A DNA stretch of 64,000 nucleotides, taken from Zea mays (Eukaryota; Streptophyta; Magnoliopsida; Poales; Poaceae). The stretch covers positions 2,976,001-3,040,000 of the forward strand of contig NC_050104.1 of assembly GCF_902167145.1 (NCBI RefSeq), written 5' to 3'. Within the stretch, counting starts at the first letter, position 1. Every line of letters starts with the position of its first letter. A program made the position numbers and the translations under genes. The notes beneath the pieces were generated by a model that was not told the DNA's origin, did no database searches, and worked only from the letters and a program-made list of their open reading frames with translations. Below, one piece after another: positions 20,089-32,300 of this stretch.

Positions 20089-21383
20089 TGTAACACCCCT
20101 GGTGTTACTGTAACTAAAATTTGAGCATGACATCATAAGCATTGACATTGCATATGTTTGACACACCTAGAGTGCATTCACTAGGTAAACATTTCAAACA
20201 AGTTGTATTGTTTTAATGTTTTGCAAATGGAACCCTGGTTAAGGAACTTAACCCTAAATAGAGATTAAGGGGGTAAAACTTAACCCAAGATGAGAAAATC
20301 TAAAAGCTTTAGGGTAAAAGTCATAAAATGACCCTAAGAATAAACTTGAGTCACATTTATACCCCTGGGATACAAGACACCCTAAATAGAGCCCTGGAAA
20401 ACCCTAAAACTAAAACCCAGGGGCTTATGTGCAAAAGTGGTGAACCTTTGGACTAAAGTGTAAAAACTACTATGTTTGAACATATATAGTCATTTGGTTC
20501 ACAAATATGTGAATTTGCAAGTTAAACCCTAAGTTTTGGGCTTATTTGCAAGAATCACCTCTTAAGCACTATAAAGCCTAAGTCTGAAATCAGTGTGTTT
20601 TCTTCAACTTTGAGCCCTTGTATCTTACAAATTAATAAGAATTTGCCCTAGGTTACCACACCAAACTTGCAGACCAAACAAAGGATAACAACTTTGCTTA
20701 AGGTTGTGAGCATAGTTGTTAAGGAATATTTGGAGATAATCCCACTTAAAATCAGACTGTCAGGCTGGCTGATGGCTGAAACTTGGTCTGACAGTGGGGT
20801 GGGTCAATCTTTGAACCCGGATTTAAACAAGATCCAGTGCAAGTTTGGGTATGATTCCCACAACAAAATTGTAGCTGGAACATGGGGCTATAACTTTGGT
20901 ACAGAAAACTTGCTTCGTCACTGCACCAAATCGGGAGTAAATTAGCGCTAAAACTGCTCTGTCAGGCGCTCTGATGAAGCAGTGCCATAGTACAGTGTCC
21001 GAAATGGGTTAGATTGCCAGCGCCGCGTACTCGCCGCCGACGACCTCCCTGCGCCACGATTCGTGTCACCGCCAGTCCATGTAGTGTTCGGGGTGAGTGG
21101 ATAGCGCTCAGGGTCCCGGAAATATCCCCGCCATGGATAGGATTACACACCAGAGCTTATCGCTGCGACGTGGCCGGTCTGCCTGAGCCGCCGTGGAAAC
21201 GCCGGTGAACCCGGTTGTGCCACGTCGAAGCTTATTGCTCCGCGGTGACCGGCGTGGCACCCTTGGGAGCGTTATCCATGTGCTGTTACACCGGTGACCG
21301 CCACGGTTACAGCCACCGTGCTCTTCTCCGTCTCCGGCCGCCAGCGCATCCGGCTCGAATTGACCGTCGCCGCTGTCGCTCCC

Positions 21384-21390
21384 TATAAAT
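21384..21390 (+). promoter_or_regulatory. TATA box of Gypsy-C 5' LTR
   Basis: TATAAAT between a GC-rich U3 and a CA-rich start region. The same motif is at 29568-29574 in the 3' LTR, although the sequence just upstream there has been replaced. Confidence 0.6.
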
Positions 21391-22527
21391 TGAGCCCGCG
21401 AATAGCTTCGCAACATCATCACTCACTCAGCCACCGCTAATCGCTAGCCGTCCCTCGCCAGAGCTTGCGAATTTTGGATTCGCCCCAAACCTCTTTCCGC
21501 CGCCGCGAATCACACCCTGTCGTGGCCAGCTTTCCCCAGGTCCGCTCATTCCCTCCTTGTCCCTGTTCTAGCATCCTTACTTGATGGTGATGCTCCCCGA
21601 TCCCTTCAATTGAACCGAACCGCCAGGGATCGCCGGGAACACGCACCATTTTCTTCCTCATCCGCGGTTCACGTGGGCAGAACCGGATAGTTGACTTAAT
21701 GAGAAATTAGGTTGGGGGAAACAGTTGGGAAGGGTTCAATCCGGGGTACGTCGCTCGGGAGCGTCGGTCCTTGCGTAAATCGACCGGTGCGTGGGCTCGC
21801 TGGAGCTCTGCAGCGCCGCTCGACGTCGTGGACTTTTCTCTGCGAAGAAATAGGAATCGGAGGTCTTTTCTGCAAACAGTCAGCGACCCAGAGCAACAGT
21901 GACCAAACTCACTTCTATTTAGTCCAAACCCCGAGTCCCTTTGCGCAAAACAGCCAGCGCGCGGGCGCGGGCGCGCGCATGGGCGCACTTCTGCCCTAAC
22001 TGGGCCGACGCAGGCTTGTTTGAGCCCAAGACTGTTTAGAGTTTTTCTTTTTCTTTTTCAGCAGAACTTTGAAAAAGTGTAGAAAATGGTTGGAAAATCC
22101 TAAAAATATGAGACCAATTTTCTTAGAACCCTAATTTCCTGTAGTAATTAATAAAAATAAACTCATGATTTTTAGATCAAATAGGGAATTTTAGAGTATT
22201 TATAATAGCCTAAACTACTGGTTCTGGATTTTTAGAAAATAGATAATAATCCCAAAATTGCCCACACTTTTTATGTGAGCTTTTCACAATATTTAGAAGC
22301 CTTGGGTAGAGTTTGGCTTGATTTGAACATTGTTTGATGACTAGAACCCAAAAACCCTACCCCTGCCCTGTGAACTCCTTTACCGACTCCGGAAACCCTA
22401 AGTTCCCGGAATCCCGTGAAGGAAAGTTGTACTCAAGACTTAGTTAATAAATTTTTATTATCTTTGCACTCTCATAAGCATTACATGGCATTCATTCTTA
22501 TATATATACCTATATGGTTATATTTAG

Positions 22528-23762
22528 AAAACGAAGAAGAGAGTGAAGTGACTCAAGAGAAGACATCACCACCTTGGAATCTCAGGCATGGACTTGGCTC
22601 TACTTCGACAACTGCGAGTCCGAGCCTGACTCACCTACTAACGAAGGCAAGCCCCGGTGCATGCAACCCCTTTCCTTGTGTTTTTAAATACTTTTCGCAC
22701 ACTTTAAGTCTAGTGAAATGTGCATTAGGTTCATAGGAGTTACTTGAAACCCTTTGATGCATTGCTTTCCTTGATATCCATACCTTTATAGATACTTCTG
22801 TGAAGTATCAAAATATGATTTACAAAAATGCTTAGCCTTGCTTAGATCTTGTGGATAGAGGTTGTCCTCCATCTAACCTGGGAGAGGATGGCTTCTACCT
22901 GCAAGAATATTTTCATTTGGAGCAATAGTGGGATCTTACTGCAAAGTTCCCCGTGATGCTCTTTCATCCTAAGGAACAGACACAATCCTAAGGATGGAAA
23001 TACTTAAATCGAGACTTGGGCTAGGAACAGGTGATGCTCCGCCCGGGTCAATTAAGGATTGGATGCGTATGTAGGCCTGTTGATCAAGGACTATCTTATC
23101 TAGCCACATGCCCTAAGAATGGGACAGGGTAAGCTTGAACCCGGCTATTCCATTCATGAAAAGACAATCGCGCACTGGGCGTGGAGAGATGGCGAGAGTG
23201 GCACGTACCCTCCTGGCAACGGATCGCCTCAAAGGGGTGGTGTACTCTCGGGTGGCGCGGACCTGTTCATGCAGTGGAGGATCCGTGGGAATAGTAGACA
23301 TCAAGGTTTACAAGAAACATATGTCGTGTGGTTAGAGATCCTCAGCTGAGTAAATCGATTCGGATCGCCGTTATATCCCCGGACAGTGGAGACTTGAGCT
23401 CCGACCTACAACCTAAGTCAGGATGTGAACACGATGGATAAAAATGATGTTGTCTTGATGTGATGTGAAATTAGACTAGATGCAAATAGAGTCTATTAAT
23501 ACTTAATATGGCGTTAAAAGATTGAAAGTAAGGACTCACTTTAGTAAGCTACTTCTGCAAAAGTATAAGTTGATTTTTGCTTAAGCCTCTGCTTGACTCC
23601 TATTTATCCAGCATCCCCTTGAGAGTCTTTTCCTTAGTCGGGTAAGACTTGCTGAGTATTCCATACTCAGGGTTTATCCCTTTGTTGTTTTTAGGTGAGG
23701 AAGCGACAAATTTTTGTTGCTTTTGCTCCAAGGTGGTATCAAATGAAGGAAAACAGGAATGA
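22528..23762 (+). other. Candidate spliced mini-ORF in Gypsy-C 5' LTR (two exons)
   Basis: Exon a is 22528-22646, after TTTAG and before a GC donor, GAAG|GCAAG. Exon b is 23695-23762, after TTTTTAG and ending in TGA. The intron is 1048 bp and splits a Gly codon in phase 1, as in Gypsy-A and LTR-D. The open frame in exon a contains CESEPDSPTNE but meets a stop near the exon start, so the true acceptor may lie further in. Exon b has CCFCS. The 3' LTR copy is at 30712-30830 and 31879-31946. Confidence 0.4.
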
Positions 23763-24113
23763 AGATGCGGGAGGGCTTGGTCCTCCATATAGGATCTTTT
23801 TGTTTTAAAGCTATCGGGAGGAGTCTGTGCCTCCCTTGATATGTGTAACTACTCAGCACTCGTTTATAGCTCTGGTCTGTAATAAGTAACTTGATCTTAC
23901 TTTCTAAATAAATGTAAGTCTATGTAATTGCTTCCGCACTTCTATATCTCCGATGTTCTGTAATGTCTGCAAGACGGGTGAAACGTTCCTGGTAAGGTAA
24001 GGAAAGATACCGAACTTGTCAAGTAGTTCAGGGGCACCTACAGGGTTGTCTGAGGTCCGTTGGACAAGGACAACTGTAGGTGGGCCTAATTACTTGGGAG
24101 GTTCCGTCACAGC

Positions 24114-24125
24114 TGGTATCGGAGC
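24114..24125 (+). other. Primer binding site of Gypsy-C
   Basis: TGGTATCGGAGC, two bases past the LTR end, close to the initiator-Met tRNA complement. Confidence 0.88.
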
Positions 24126-24890
24126 GTAGCCCTTCTTTGTAGATATTATGAGGCATCTTCAAAAGGATTTTCAAAAGTCTTACCTAAAAATTCTTTTCTC
24201 TTCTTACCTAAGTATTCTGAAGAGTCTATCTTAAAGACCGGATAGGAAGAGTGCAATGTATAGAAGGTTGAATCGACTAAGGTTGATTCTGTACTTACAC
24301 ATGCATCATGCTAAGCACTATATTAATAAAATTTCCCCCTTAGAGAAATGCTGTCGCGCATTAGAAAGACCGCGCGCAAATCTACTAAACCCATTGGCAT
24401 ACCCCGCCATTAACTTTCCCCAAGACATGAAGAAAGTAGCAGTGGTAGCAACGATCCTATCGGGATCTGGAAGCGCAAGTCGAACTGCTTCAATCAGAAC
24501 TCCGTCATAGGAATAATCTATGGGTCGCGGATGCAGCCATCCGCTACTTGCAAGACCAACTCGCGAAACAAGATCTAAGCGCTTGGTTGGGCGGTTAACT
24601 CTCGTCCACTTGCCTGGGCTAAGAAAGCAAAAGCTCGAGCCCATGTGGAGGAGCTTAGCTTAGCCATGGATAACTTGCAGGTCTATTATAATACACTACA
24701 TGAAGAAGTTCATGTGTTGTATTCACAACTGCACCCGAACGTCCCTACGGATCTTGTCGGGACAAAAGCCGGACCTTCTCATGTAGCGGGAGAAGCACTT
24801 GATGGTAAACAACCCCTTTTCAAGCCCCTCCCTCTACGAAGTTGGTTGACGAGTAGTCTTCTACGCCCAAAAGTAAGCTACCAAAGGTGA
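24126..24890 (+). pseudogene. gag: Gypsy-C leader and gag N-terminal remnant
   Basis: After a short leader, broken frames from about 24400 to 24780 read like the N-terminal coiled part of a chromovirus gag, with NLWVADAAIRYLQDQLAKQ and EEVHVLYSQLHPN. No zinc knuckle or main capsid domain is visible before the protease remnant, so most of gag is deleted. Confidence 0.5.
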
Positions 24891-25066
24891 AAAGAAGTGG
24901 CTTACCATGTGCCCTTAACATTGGCCGGATGGGACTTTCCTGCTAATATGATTGTTCTGAAAGGCCAAGACAATAGATGTCATCTTGGGCATGAACTGGT
25001 TAGCCCAGCATAAAGTAATTCTCAACCCTAATCTGAGAACCATCAGGTTGAGTTATAACCAATAGA
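24891..25066 (+). pseudogene. Gypsy-C protease remnant
   Basis: A frame containing FPANMIVL and then DVILGMNWLAQHK matches the C-terminal part of chromovirus aspartic protease. There is a frame change between the two pieces, and the catalytic DSG is not seen. Confidence 0.65.
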
Positions 25067-26949
25067 GAGTTGATGATTTGATTGCCTAAACCCAAGAATT
25101 AGGCTATATTCGTAATTAGTGAACCATAACCCGGCCCAAAGTCGAATTTTCCGTTATCACTTCATGACCACACTCGTACAAATCCGTGCCTAGATAATTT
25201 CTTTGTCGGACCTAAAGTGTACCTAGATTTCAAACAAGGATCTCAAGTCATGTCTCCTTTTAGAGCCATTCTCTTGATCAGCTGATACAGGTTGAAGTCT
25301 CTAGTGTATTTGGCCTCTCTTTGCGGATCGTCGTGTTGCTCTATTAACCCAACCTAGAAAAGCCATGTCCGACCATTTCCTTGAATTTGATGCCTTTGGT
25401 TTCTTCATATCTATCGAAGGCCTACCAACTTAATCCTTGACCTTGTGATTTTTATGATGGGCATAGAAATATGCTTGGGCTGAATTAACAGTCTCCCATC
25501 ATACTCCTTTCATCAAGTTTGGGTTATGGCCATGCCTTGTTCACTTCCTTGGGCCATGATCTATTTGGCGCTCTACTTGTAGCCATCTTTACTGGTGGAG
25601 TATCCCTTTGTATGTAGTCACCTTTGCTCAATCTATTGGTGTCGCGTGAGATTTCTTATTGGTTATGCCTGGTAATGGTGTTATGACTAAAATCGGTGAT
25701 ACCGCGTTGAAACCGAGGGCCTCCGGTGGGTGCACACACATGGTTGCGCTACTTGACATGCGCTAGTATCACGGTTAGTAGTCATAATCCATTATAAGAC
25801 TATATTGATATGTTATCTCTACGCAAATTGTTCTTATCACGTGAGATCCAGTATTGGTGCCAGTTTTGTAATGGTGTCATGGTTAAGAACGTATGGTACT
25901 GCAGCGAAGCTGAGGGCCTCCTGTGAATGCGCACACAGGATTTTGCTGCTTGGCACCTGCCGGTACCAAGGTCTCTGGTCATGATCCATTGTGAAACTAC
26001 ACTGATGTGTGATCTTCTGTGGACTCCTTTCTTAAAACAATTTCTATGTTGTTTGTGAAGAGATCAAGCAACATCTGTCATTTCCATTGGATCAAAAGGG
26101 CATACCACTTTCATGTGTGGTCTTATTTCTTTTGATCTTGGTAGTAACTATTCACACAAGTTCCCTTTGCATCCTTTGTGTAAAGGTGAAGCCTTGGAGC
26201 TTTTTAGTGTAAGAAAACAACTGATTAGCTCTCAAAATAGAGATCTGTTTTCCTGCCGCTAAGATGCAGGAGTTTGTTCATTCGCTTTCATAATTAATCC
26301 ATGTATTCCCTAACCAAGTGGATAATTCATCTTGCATGAAGAAACGAATGAACCACATGACCAAATGGATTTTTACCCAAATGCATGATCTTTTGCTAGC
26401 AAATGTGAACTCTCAACCCTTGGCTTACCGATGGTACTGAGAGAACTTGCTCAATGTCAAAAGTAGTTCAACAAGTTGGTTTTGACTAACTTGTAACTGC
26501 CCGTTGAACGAATGTTGAGTTTAGAGATCGTTTCATCGAGTTGTCTAAACTCACTTTGGTTCAACCTACCCTAAAGAAAGTACTTACCAAAGTCAAGTTG
26601 ACCATAAATTATCGTTCTAGTCGCGCATCGACCACCTCACGCATGCTTTTCCTGCGTGTGTGATCATGCCGATCCATGACTAGTGCTGGATAAAATGGAC
26701 TGGCTGCAAAGTCCGTATCTATTGATCCCTCCGCTGGTGATTCTCTCGAATCTATATCACCTTTTAAGGACTTGGATTTTCTGCTTAGCCACGGGTCAAC
26801 TGTGATGTTCTTCGACATTCACACCCGTCTCGTGTGCTATGAACTTACTGTAACCACTTGTTGATAAACCTCTTCTTGTGTGTTTTACCCAAAATGGTGC
26901 ATCTGATTCTATTTGGGTAAAGTTGCTTCATTGCCACCCAACAGACTCA
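25067..26949 (+). other. Gypsy-C: region in the place of RT and RNase H, no recognised coding
   Basis: Nearly 1.9 kb where RT should lie. I find no FxDD motif, no RT linker and no RNase H motif in any frame. It holds a diverged tandem duplication (25639-26013) and several short inverted repeats at 26276-26552. The origin is unknown; it could be captured non-TE sequence or extremely decayed pol. Confidence 0.6.
25639..26013. repeat. Diverged tandem duplication of about 200 bp in Gypsy-C
   Basis: Unit 1 starts CGTGAGATTTC at about 25648 and unit 2 starts CGTGAGATCCAG at about 25840. Shared words in order are TAATGGTGT, GAGGGCCTCC, GCACACA and TCATAATCCATT/TCATGATCCATT. The units are heavily diverged, which is older than the LTR divergence suggests. 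Confidence 0.7.
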
Positions 26950-28171
26950 GATAGTACAGTGTCATCCGAAAAAGCAAGTTGCACACATGGAACCTTATGT
27001 GCTCTTCTGGTGGGCAAAAATGCAAATTGAAATTGCACCCTACGTGGCTAGATGTGACACTTGTAAACGTGTCAAGGCCATATACATAAAGACTGTTGGT
27101 CCATTACAATCTTTACCTATCCCAGTATGGAAATGGGAAGATATTGTATGGACTTTATCGTGGGATTACCCAGGACTACAAATGGGTATGACTCTATCTG
27201 GGTTATTGTTGATCGGCTTACGAAAATTTCTCAGTTTCTGTCAGTTAAGACAAATCACCCGGTTACTGTCTATGCCCAATTGTACATTGCTCGTATTCTT
27301 AGTCTGCATGGTGTCTCGAAGACCATGGTGTCGGATCGTGGATCGCAATTCGTATCCAAATTTTGGGAAGAACTTCATAAATCCCTGGATACCAAGCTGC
27401 TCCACAGTTCGGCCTAGCGGACAGACTGAGAGGGTCAATCAAGTACTGGAAGATATGCTACGGGCATGTGTTCTGGAATTCCCACAGAAAGGGGATGAAT
27501 GTTTGCCCTTAGCGGAATTTTCATATAATAATAGCTATCAAGAAAATATCAAGATGGCACCCTTCGAAGCTTTATATGGACGACGATGTCGTACTCCGCT
27601 AAATTGGTCTGAACCTGGAGAAAGGTACTTCTTTAGGCCTGATATGGTGAAAGAGGTCGAAGAAAAGGTTCAGAAAATTATTCATAATATGAAGAAAGCT
27701 CAAACTCGACAAAAGAGTTATGCAGACCGACGACGACAACCCTTATGCTTTCTGGTAGACGACTATGTCTACTTAAAAGTTTCACCAATAAAGGGTGTAT
27801 CGCGTTTCGGGGTTAAAGGAAAACTTGCACCCAGGTACATTGGTCCATTCCTGGTGCTTGAGCAATGTGGACCAGTGGCATACCAACTCCAACTACCCGA
27901 AACATTGTCTGCTGTGCACAATGTGTTCCACGTGTCACAATTGAAGAAGTGTCTTCGGGTTCCTGAATCGAACCGTGGAAATAACTGATGTTGTCCTGGA
28001 ACCAGATTTAACATACTCGGAATATCCTATTCGAGTTCTGGATCAAAAGGACAGGGTTACCCGGAGAAAGACTCTCAAGTTCTACAAGATACAGTGGAAC
28101 CAGCATTCTGAAGATGAGGCTACATGGGAAAACTCAAGACTTCTTGAATAAGAATTTCCCAGGCTTTTTAG
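26950..28171 (+). pseudogene. Gypsy-C integrase and chromodomain, broken
   Basis: The zinc region (CDTCKRVKA) leads into the integrase core. The three catalytic residues sit in MDFIVGL, SDRGSQF and QTERVNQ, but they lie in two frames, and a small deletion has removed the usual YHPQTD segment near 27415. The SH3-like C-terminal part (KLAPRYIGPF) and the end of the integrase tail follow to 27988. In another frame to about 28171 lies a chromodomain with KIQWNQHSEDEATWE. The order and chromodomain match chromoviruses such as Gypsy-A. Confidence 0.9.
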
Positions 28172-28326
28172 CCTCTTGTAAATTGTAAAGCATGTGTAAC
28201 TGTGTAATAGAGAAGTAACCCCCCACATTACCCTTGCCTTGTACCAAAACTTAAGAAATAAAAATGTGATGTGTTTCCTTTACCATTACCTACCCTAGGA
28301 TTTTAATCTCGGGACGAGATTCTTTT

Positions 28327-28339
28327 ATGGGGGGAAGGA
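28327..28339 (+). other. Polypurine tract of Gypsy-C
   Basis: ATGGGGGGAAGGA directly before the 3' LTR. Confidence 0.85.
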
Positions 28340-31300
28340 TGTAACACCCCTGGTGTTACTGTAACTAAAATTTGAGCATGAAATCATAAGCATTGACATT
28401 GCATATGTTTGACACACCTAGAGTGCATTCACTAGGTAAAAATTTCAAACAAGTTGTATTGTTTTAATGTTTTGCAAATGGAACCCTGGTTAAGGAACTT
28501 AACCCTAAATAGAGATTAAGGGGGTAAAACTTAACCCAAGATGAGAAAATCTAAAAGCTTTAGGGTAAAAGTCATAAAATGACCCTAAGAATAAACTTGA
28601 GTCACATTTATACCCCTGGGATACAAGACACCCTAAATAGAGCCCTGGAAAACCCTAAAACTAAAACCCAGGGGCTTATGTGCAAAAGTGGTGAACCTTT
28701 GGACTAAAGTGTAAAAACTACTATGTTTGAACATATATAGTCATTTGGTTCACAAATATGTGAATTTGCAAGTTAAACCCTAAGTTTTGGGCTTATTTGC
28801 AAGAATCACCTCTTAAGCACTATAAAGCCTAAGTCTGAAATCAGTGTGTTTTCTTCAACTTTGAGCCCTTGTATCTTACAAATTAATAAGAATTTGCCCT
28901 AGGTTACCACACCAAACTTGCAGACCAAACAAAGGATAACAACTTTGCTTAAGGTTGTGAGCATAGTTGTTAAGGAATATTTGGAGATAATCCCACTTAA
29001 AATCAGACTGTCAGGCTGGCTGATGGCTGAAACTTGGTCTGACAGTGGGGTGGGTCAATCTTTGAACCCGGATTTAAACAAGATCCAGTGCAAGTTTGGG
29101 TATGATTCCCACAACAAAATTGTAGCTGGAACATGGGGCTATAACTTTGGTACAGAAAACTTGCTTCGTCACTGCACCAAATCGGGAGTAAATTAGCGCT
29201 AAAACTGCTCTGTCAGGCGCTCTGATGAAGCAGTGCCATAGTACAGTGTCCGAAATGGGTTAGATTGCCAGCGCCGCGTACTCGCCGCCGACGACCTCCC
29301 TGCGCCATGATTCGTGTCACCGCCAGTCCATGTAGTGTTCGGGGTGAGTGGATAGCGCTCAGGGTCCCGGAAATATCCCCGCCATGGATAGGATTACACA
29401 CCAGAGCTTATCGCTGCGACGTGGCCGGTCTGCCTGAGCCGCCGTGGAAACGCCGGTGAACCCGGTTGTGCCACGTCGAAGCTTATTGCTCCGCGGTGAC
29501 CGGCGTGGCACCCTTGGGAGCGTTATCCATGTGCCACGTCGAAGCTTATTGCTCCGCTGTCGCTCCTTATAAATTGAGCCCGCGAATAGCTTCGCAACAT
29601 CATCACTCACTCAGCCACCGCTAATCGCTAGCCGTCCCTCGCCAGAGCTTGCGAATTTTGGATTCGCCCCAAACCTCTTTCCGCCGCCACGAATCACACC
29701 CTGTCGTGGCCAGCTTTCCCCAGGTCCGCTCATTCCCTCCTTGTCCCTGTTCTAGCATCCTTACTTGATGGTGATGCTCCCCGATCCCTTCAATTGAACC
29801 GAACCGCCAGGGATCGCCGGGAACACGCACCATTTTCTTCCTCATCCGCGGTTCACGTGGGCAGAACCGGATAGTTGACTTAATGAGAAATTAGGTTGGG
29901 GGAAACAGTTGGGAAGGGTTCAATCCGGGGTACGTCGCTCGGGAGCGTCGGTCCTTGCGTAAATCGACCGGTGCGTGGGCTCGCCGGAGCTCTGCAGCGC
30001 CGCTCGACGTCGTGGACTTTTCTCTGCGAAGAAATAGGAATCGGAGGTCTTTTCTGCAAACAGTCAGCGACCCAGAGCAACAGTGACCAAACTCACTTCT
30101 ATTTAGTCCAAACCCCGAGTCCCTTTGCGCAAAACAGCCAGCGCGCGGGCGCGGGCACGCGCATGGGCGCACTTCTGCCCTAACTGGGCCGACGCAGGCT
30201 TGTTTGAGCCCAAGACTGTTTAGAGTTTTTCTTTTTCTTTTTCAGCAGAACTTTGAAAAAGTGTAGAAAATGGTAGGAAAATCCTAAAAATATGAGACCA
30301 ATTTTCTTAGAACCCTAATTTCCTGTAGTAATTAATAAAAATAAACTCATGATTTTTAGATCAAATAGGGAATTTTAGAGTATTTATAATAGCCTAAACT
30401 ACTGGTTCTGGATTTTTAGAAAATAGATAATAATCCCAAAATTGCCCACACTTTTTATGTGAGCTTTTCACAATATTTAGAAGCCTTGGGTAGAGTTTGG
30501 CTTGATTTGAACATTGTTTGATGACTAGAACCCAAAAACCCTACCCCTGCCCTGTGAACTCCTTTACCGACTCCGGAAACCCTAAGTTCCCGGAATCCCG
30601 TGAAGGAAAGTTGTACTCAAGACTTAGTTAATAAATTTTTATTATCTTTGCACTCTCATAAGCATTACATGGCATTCATTCTTATATATATACCTATATG
30701 GTTATATTTAGAAAACGAAGAAGAGAGTGAAGTGACTCAAGAGAAGACATCACCACCTTGGAATCTCAGGCATGGACTTGGCTCTACTTCGACAACTGCG
30801 AGTCCGAGCCTGACTCACCTACTAACGAAGGCAAGCCCCGGTGCATGCAACCCCTTTCCTTGTGTTTTTAAATACTTTTCGCACACTTTAAGTCTAGTGA
30901 AATGTGCATTAGGTTCATAGGAGTTACTTGAAACCCTTTGATGCATTGCTTTCCTTGATATCCATACCTTTATAGATACTTCTGTGAAGTATCAAAATAT
31001 GATTTACAAAAATGCTTAGCCTTGCTTAGATCTTGTGGATAGAGGTTGTCCTCCATCTAACCCGGGAGAGGATGGCTTCTACCTGCAAGAATATTTTCAT
31101 TTGGAGCAATAGTGGGATCTTACTGCAAAGTTCCCCGTGATGCTCTTTCATCCTAAGGAACAGACACAATCCTAAGGATGGAAATACTTAAATCGAGACT
31201 TGGGCTAGGAACAGGTGATGCTCCGCCCGGGTCAATTAAGGATTGGATGCGTATGTAGGCCTGTTGATCAAGGACTATCTTATCTAGCCACATGCCCTGA

Positions 31301-32295
31301 GAATGGGACAGGGTAAGCTTGAACCCGGCTATTCCATTCATGAAAAGACAATCGCGCACTGGGCGTGGAGAGATGGCGAGAGTGGCACGTACCCTCCTGG
31401 CAACGGATCGCCTCAAAGGGGTGGTGTACTCTCGGGTGGCGCGGACCTGTTCATGCAGTGGAGGATCCGTGGGAATAGTAGACATCAAGGTTTACAAGAA
31501 ACATATGTCGTGTGGTTAGAGATCCTCAGCTGAGTAAATCGATTCGGATCGCCGTTATATCCCCGGACAGTGGAGACTTGAGCTCCGACCTACAACCTAA
31601 GTCAGGATGTGAACACGATGGATAAAAATGATGTTGTCTTGATGTGATGTGAAATTAGACTAGATGCAAATAGAGTCTATTAATACTTAATATGGCGTTA
31701 AAAGATTGAAAGTAAGGACTCACTTTAGTAAGCTACTTCTGCAAAAGTATAAGTTGATTTTTGCTAAAGCCTCTCCTTGACTCCTATTTATCCAGCATCC
31801 CCTTGAGAGTCTTTTCCTTAGTCGGGTAAGACTTGCTGAGTATTCCATACTCAGGGTTTATCCCTTTGTTGTTTTTAGGTGAGGAAGCGACAAATTTTTG
31901 TTGCTTTTGCTCCAAGGTGGTATCAAATGAAGGAAAACAGGAATGAAGATGCGGGAGGGCTTGGTCCTCCATATAGGATCTTTTTGTTTTAAAGCTATCG
32001 GGAGGAGTCTGTGCCTCCCTTGATATGTGTAACTACTCAGCACTCGTTTATAGCTCTGGTCTGTAATAAGTAACTTGATCTTACTTTCTAAATAAATGTA
32101 AGTCTATGTAATTGCTTCCGCACTTCTATATCTCCGATGTTCTGTAATGTCTGCAAGACGGGTGAAACGTTCCTGGTAAGGTAAGGAAAGATACCGAACT
32201 TGTCAAGTAGTTCAGGGGCACCTACAGGGTTGTCTGAGGTCCGTTGGACAAGGACAACTGTAGGTGGGCCTAATTACTTGGGAGGTTCCGTCACA
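28340..32295 (+). repeat. Gypsy-C 3' LTR
   Basis: 3956 bp, nearly identical to the 5' LTR except around 29530-29560. There about 95 bp of the 5' LTR version (about 21275-21372) are replaced by a 27-bp second copy of sequence that lies about 62 bp upstream (source 29467-29494, copy 29530-29556). The TATA-like box is at 29568-29574. Confidence 0.92.
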
Positions 32296-32300
32296 GAGCG

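Larger units (their letters stand above)
20089..24111 (+). repeat. Gypsy-C 5' LTR
   Basis: A 4023-bp LTR. A core promoter is suggested by TATAAAT at 21384-21390, followed by CAACATCATCACTCACTC, a plausible start region. Everything from there to 24111 would be R-U5, an unusually long leader, and it holds the candidate mini-ORF. Confidence 0.92.
20089..32295 (+). mobile_element. Gypsy-C: chromovirus LTR retrotransposon with 4-kb LTRs, non-autonomous
   Basis: LTRs 20089-24111 and 28340-32295 begin TGTAACACCCC and end TTCCGTCACA. The duplication GAGCG is perfect (20084-20088, 32296-32300). The internal part has an initiator-Met primer site, gag and protease remnants, a block of about 1.9 kb without recognisable RT, then integrase and chromodomain. 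The two LTRs are nearly identical, so it is the youngest gypsy insertion. The LTR length resembles the maize Flip/Gyma type; not confirmed. Confidence 0.92.
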
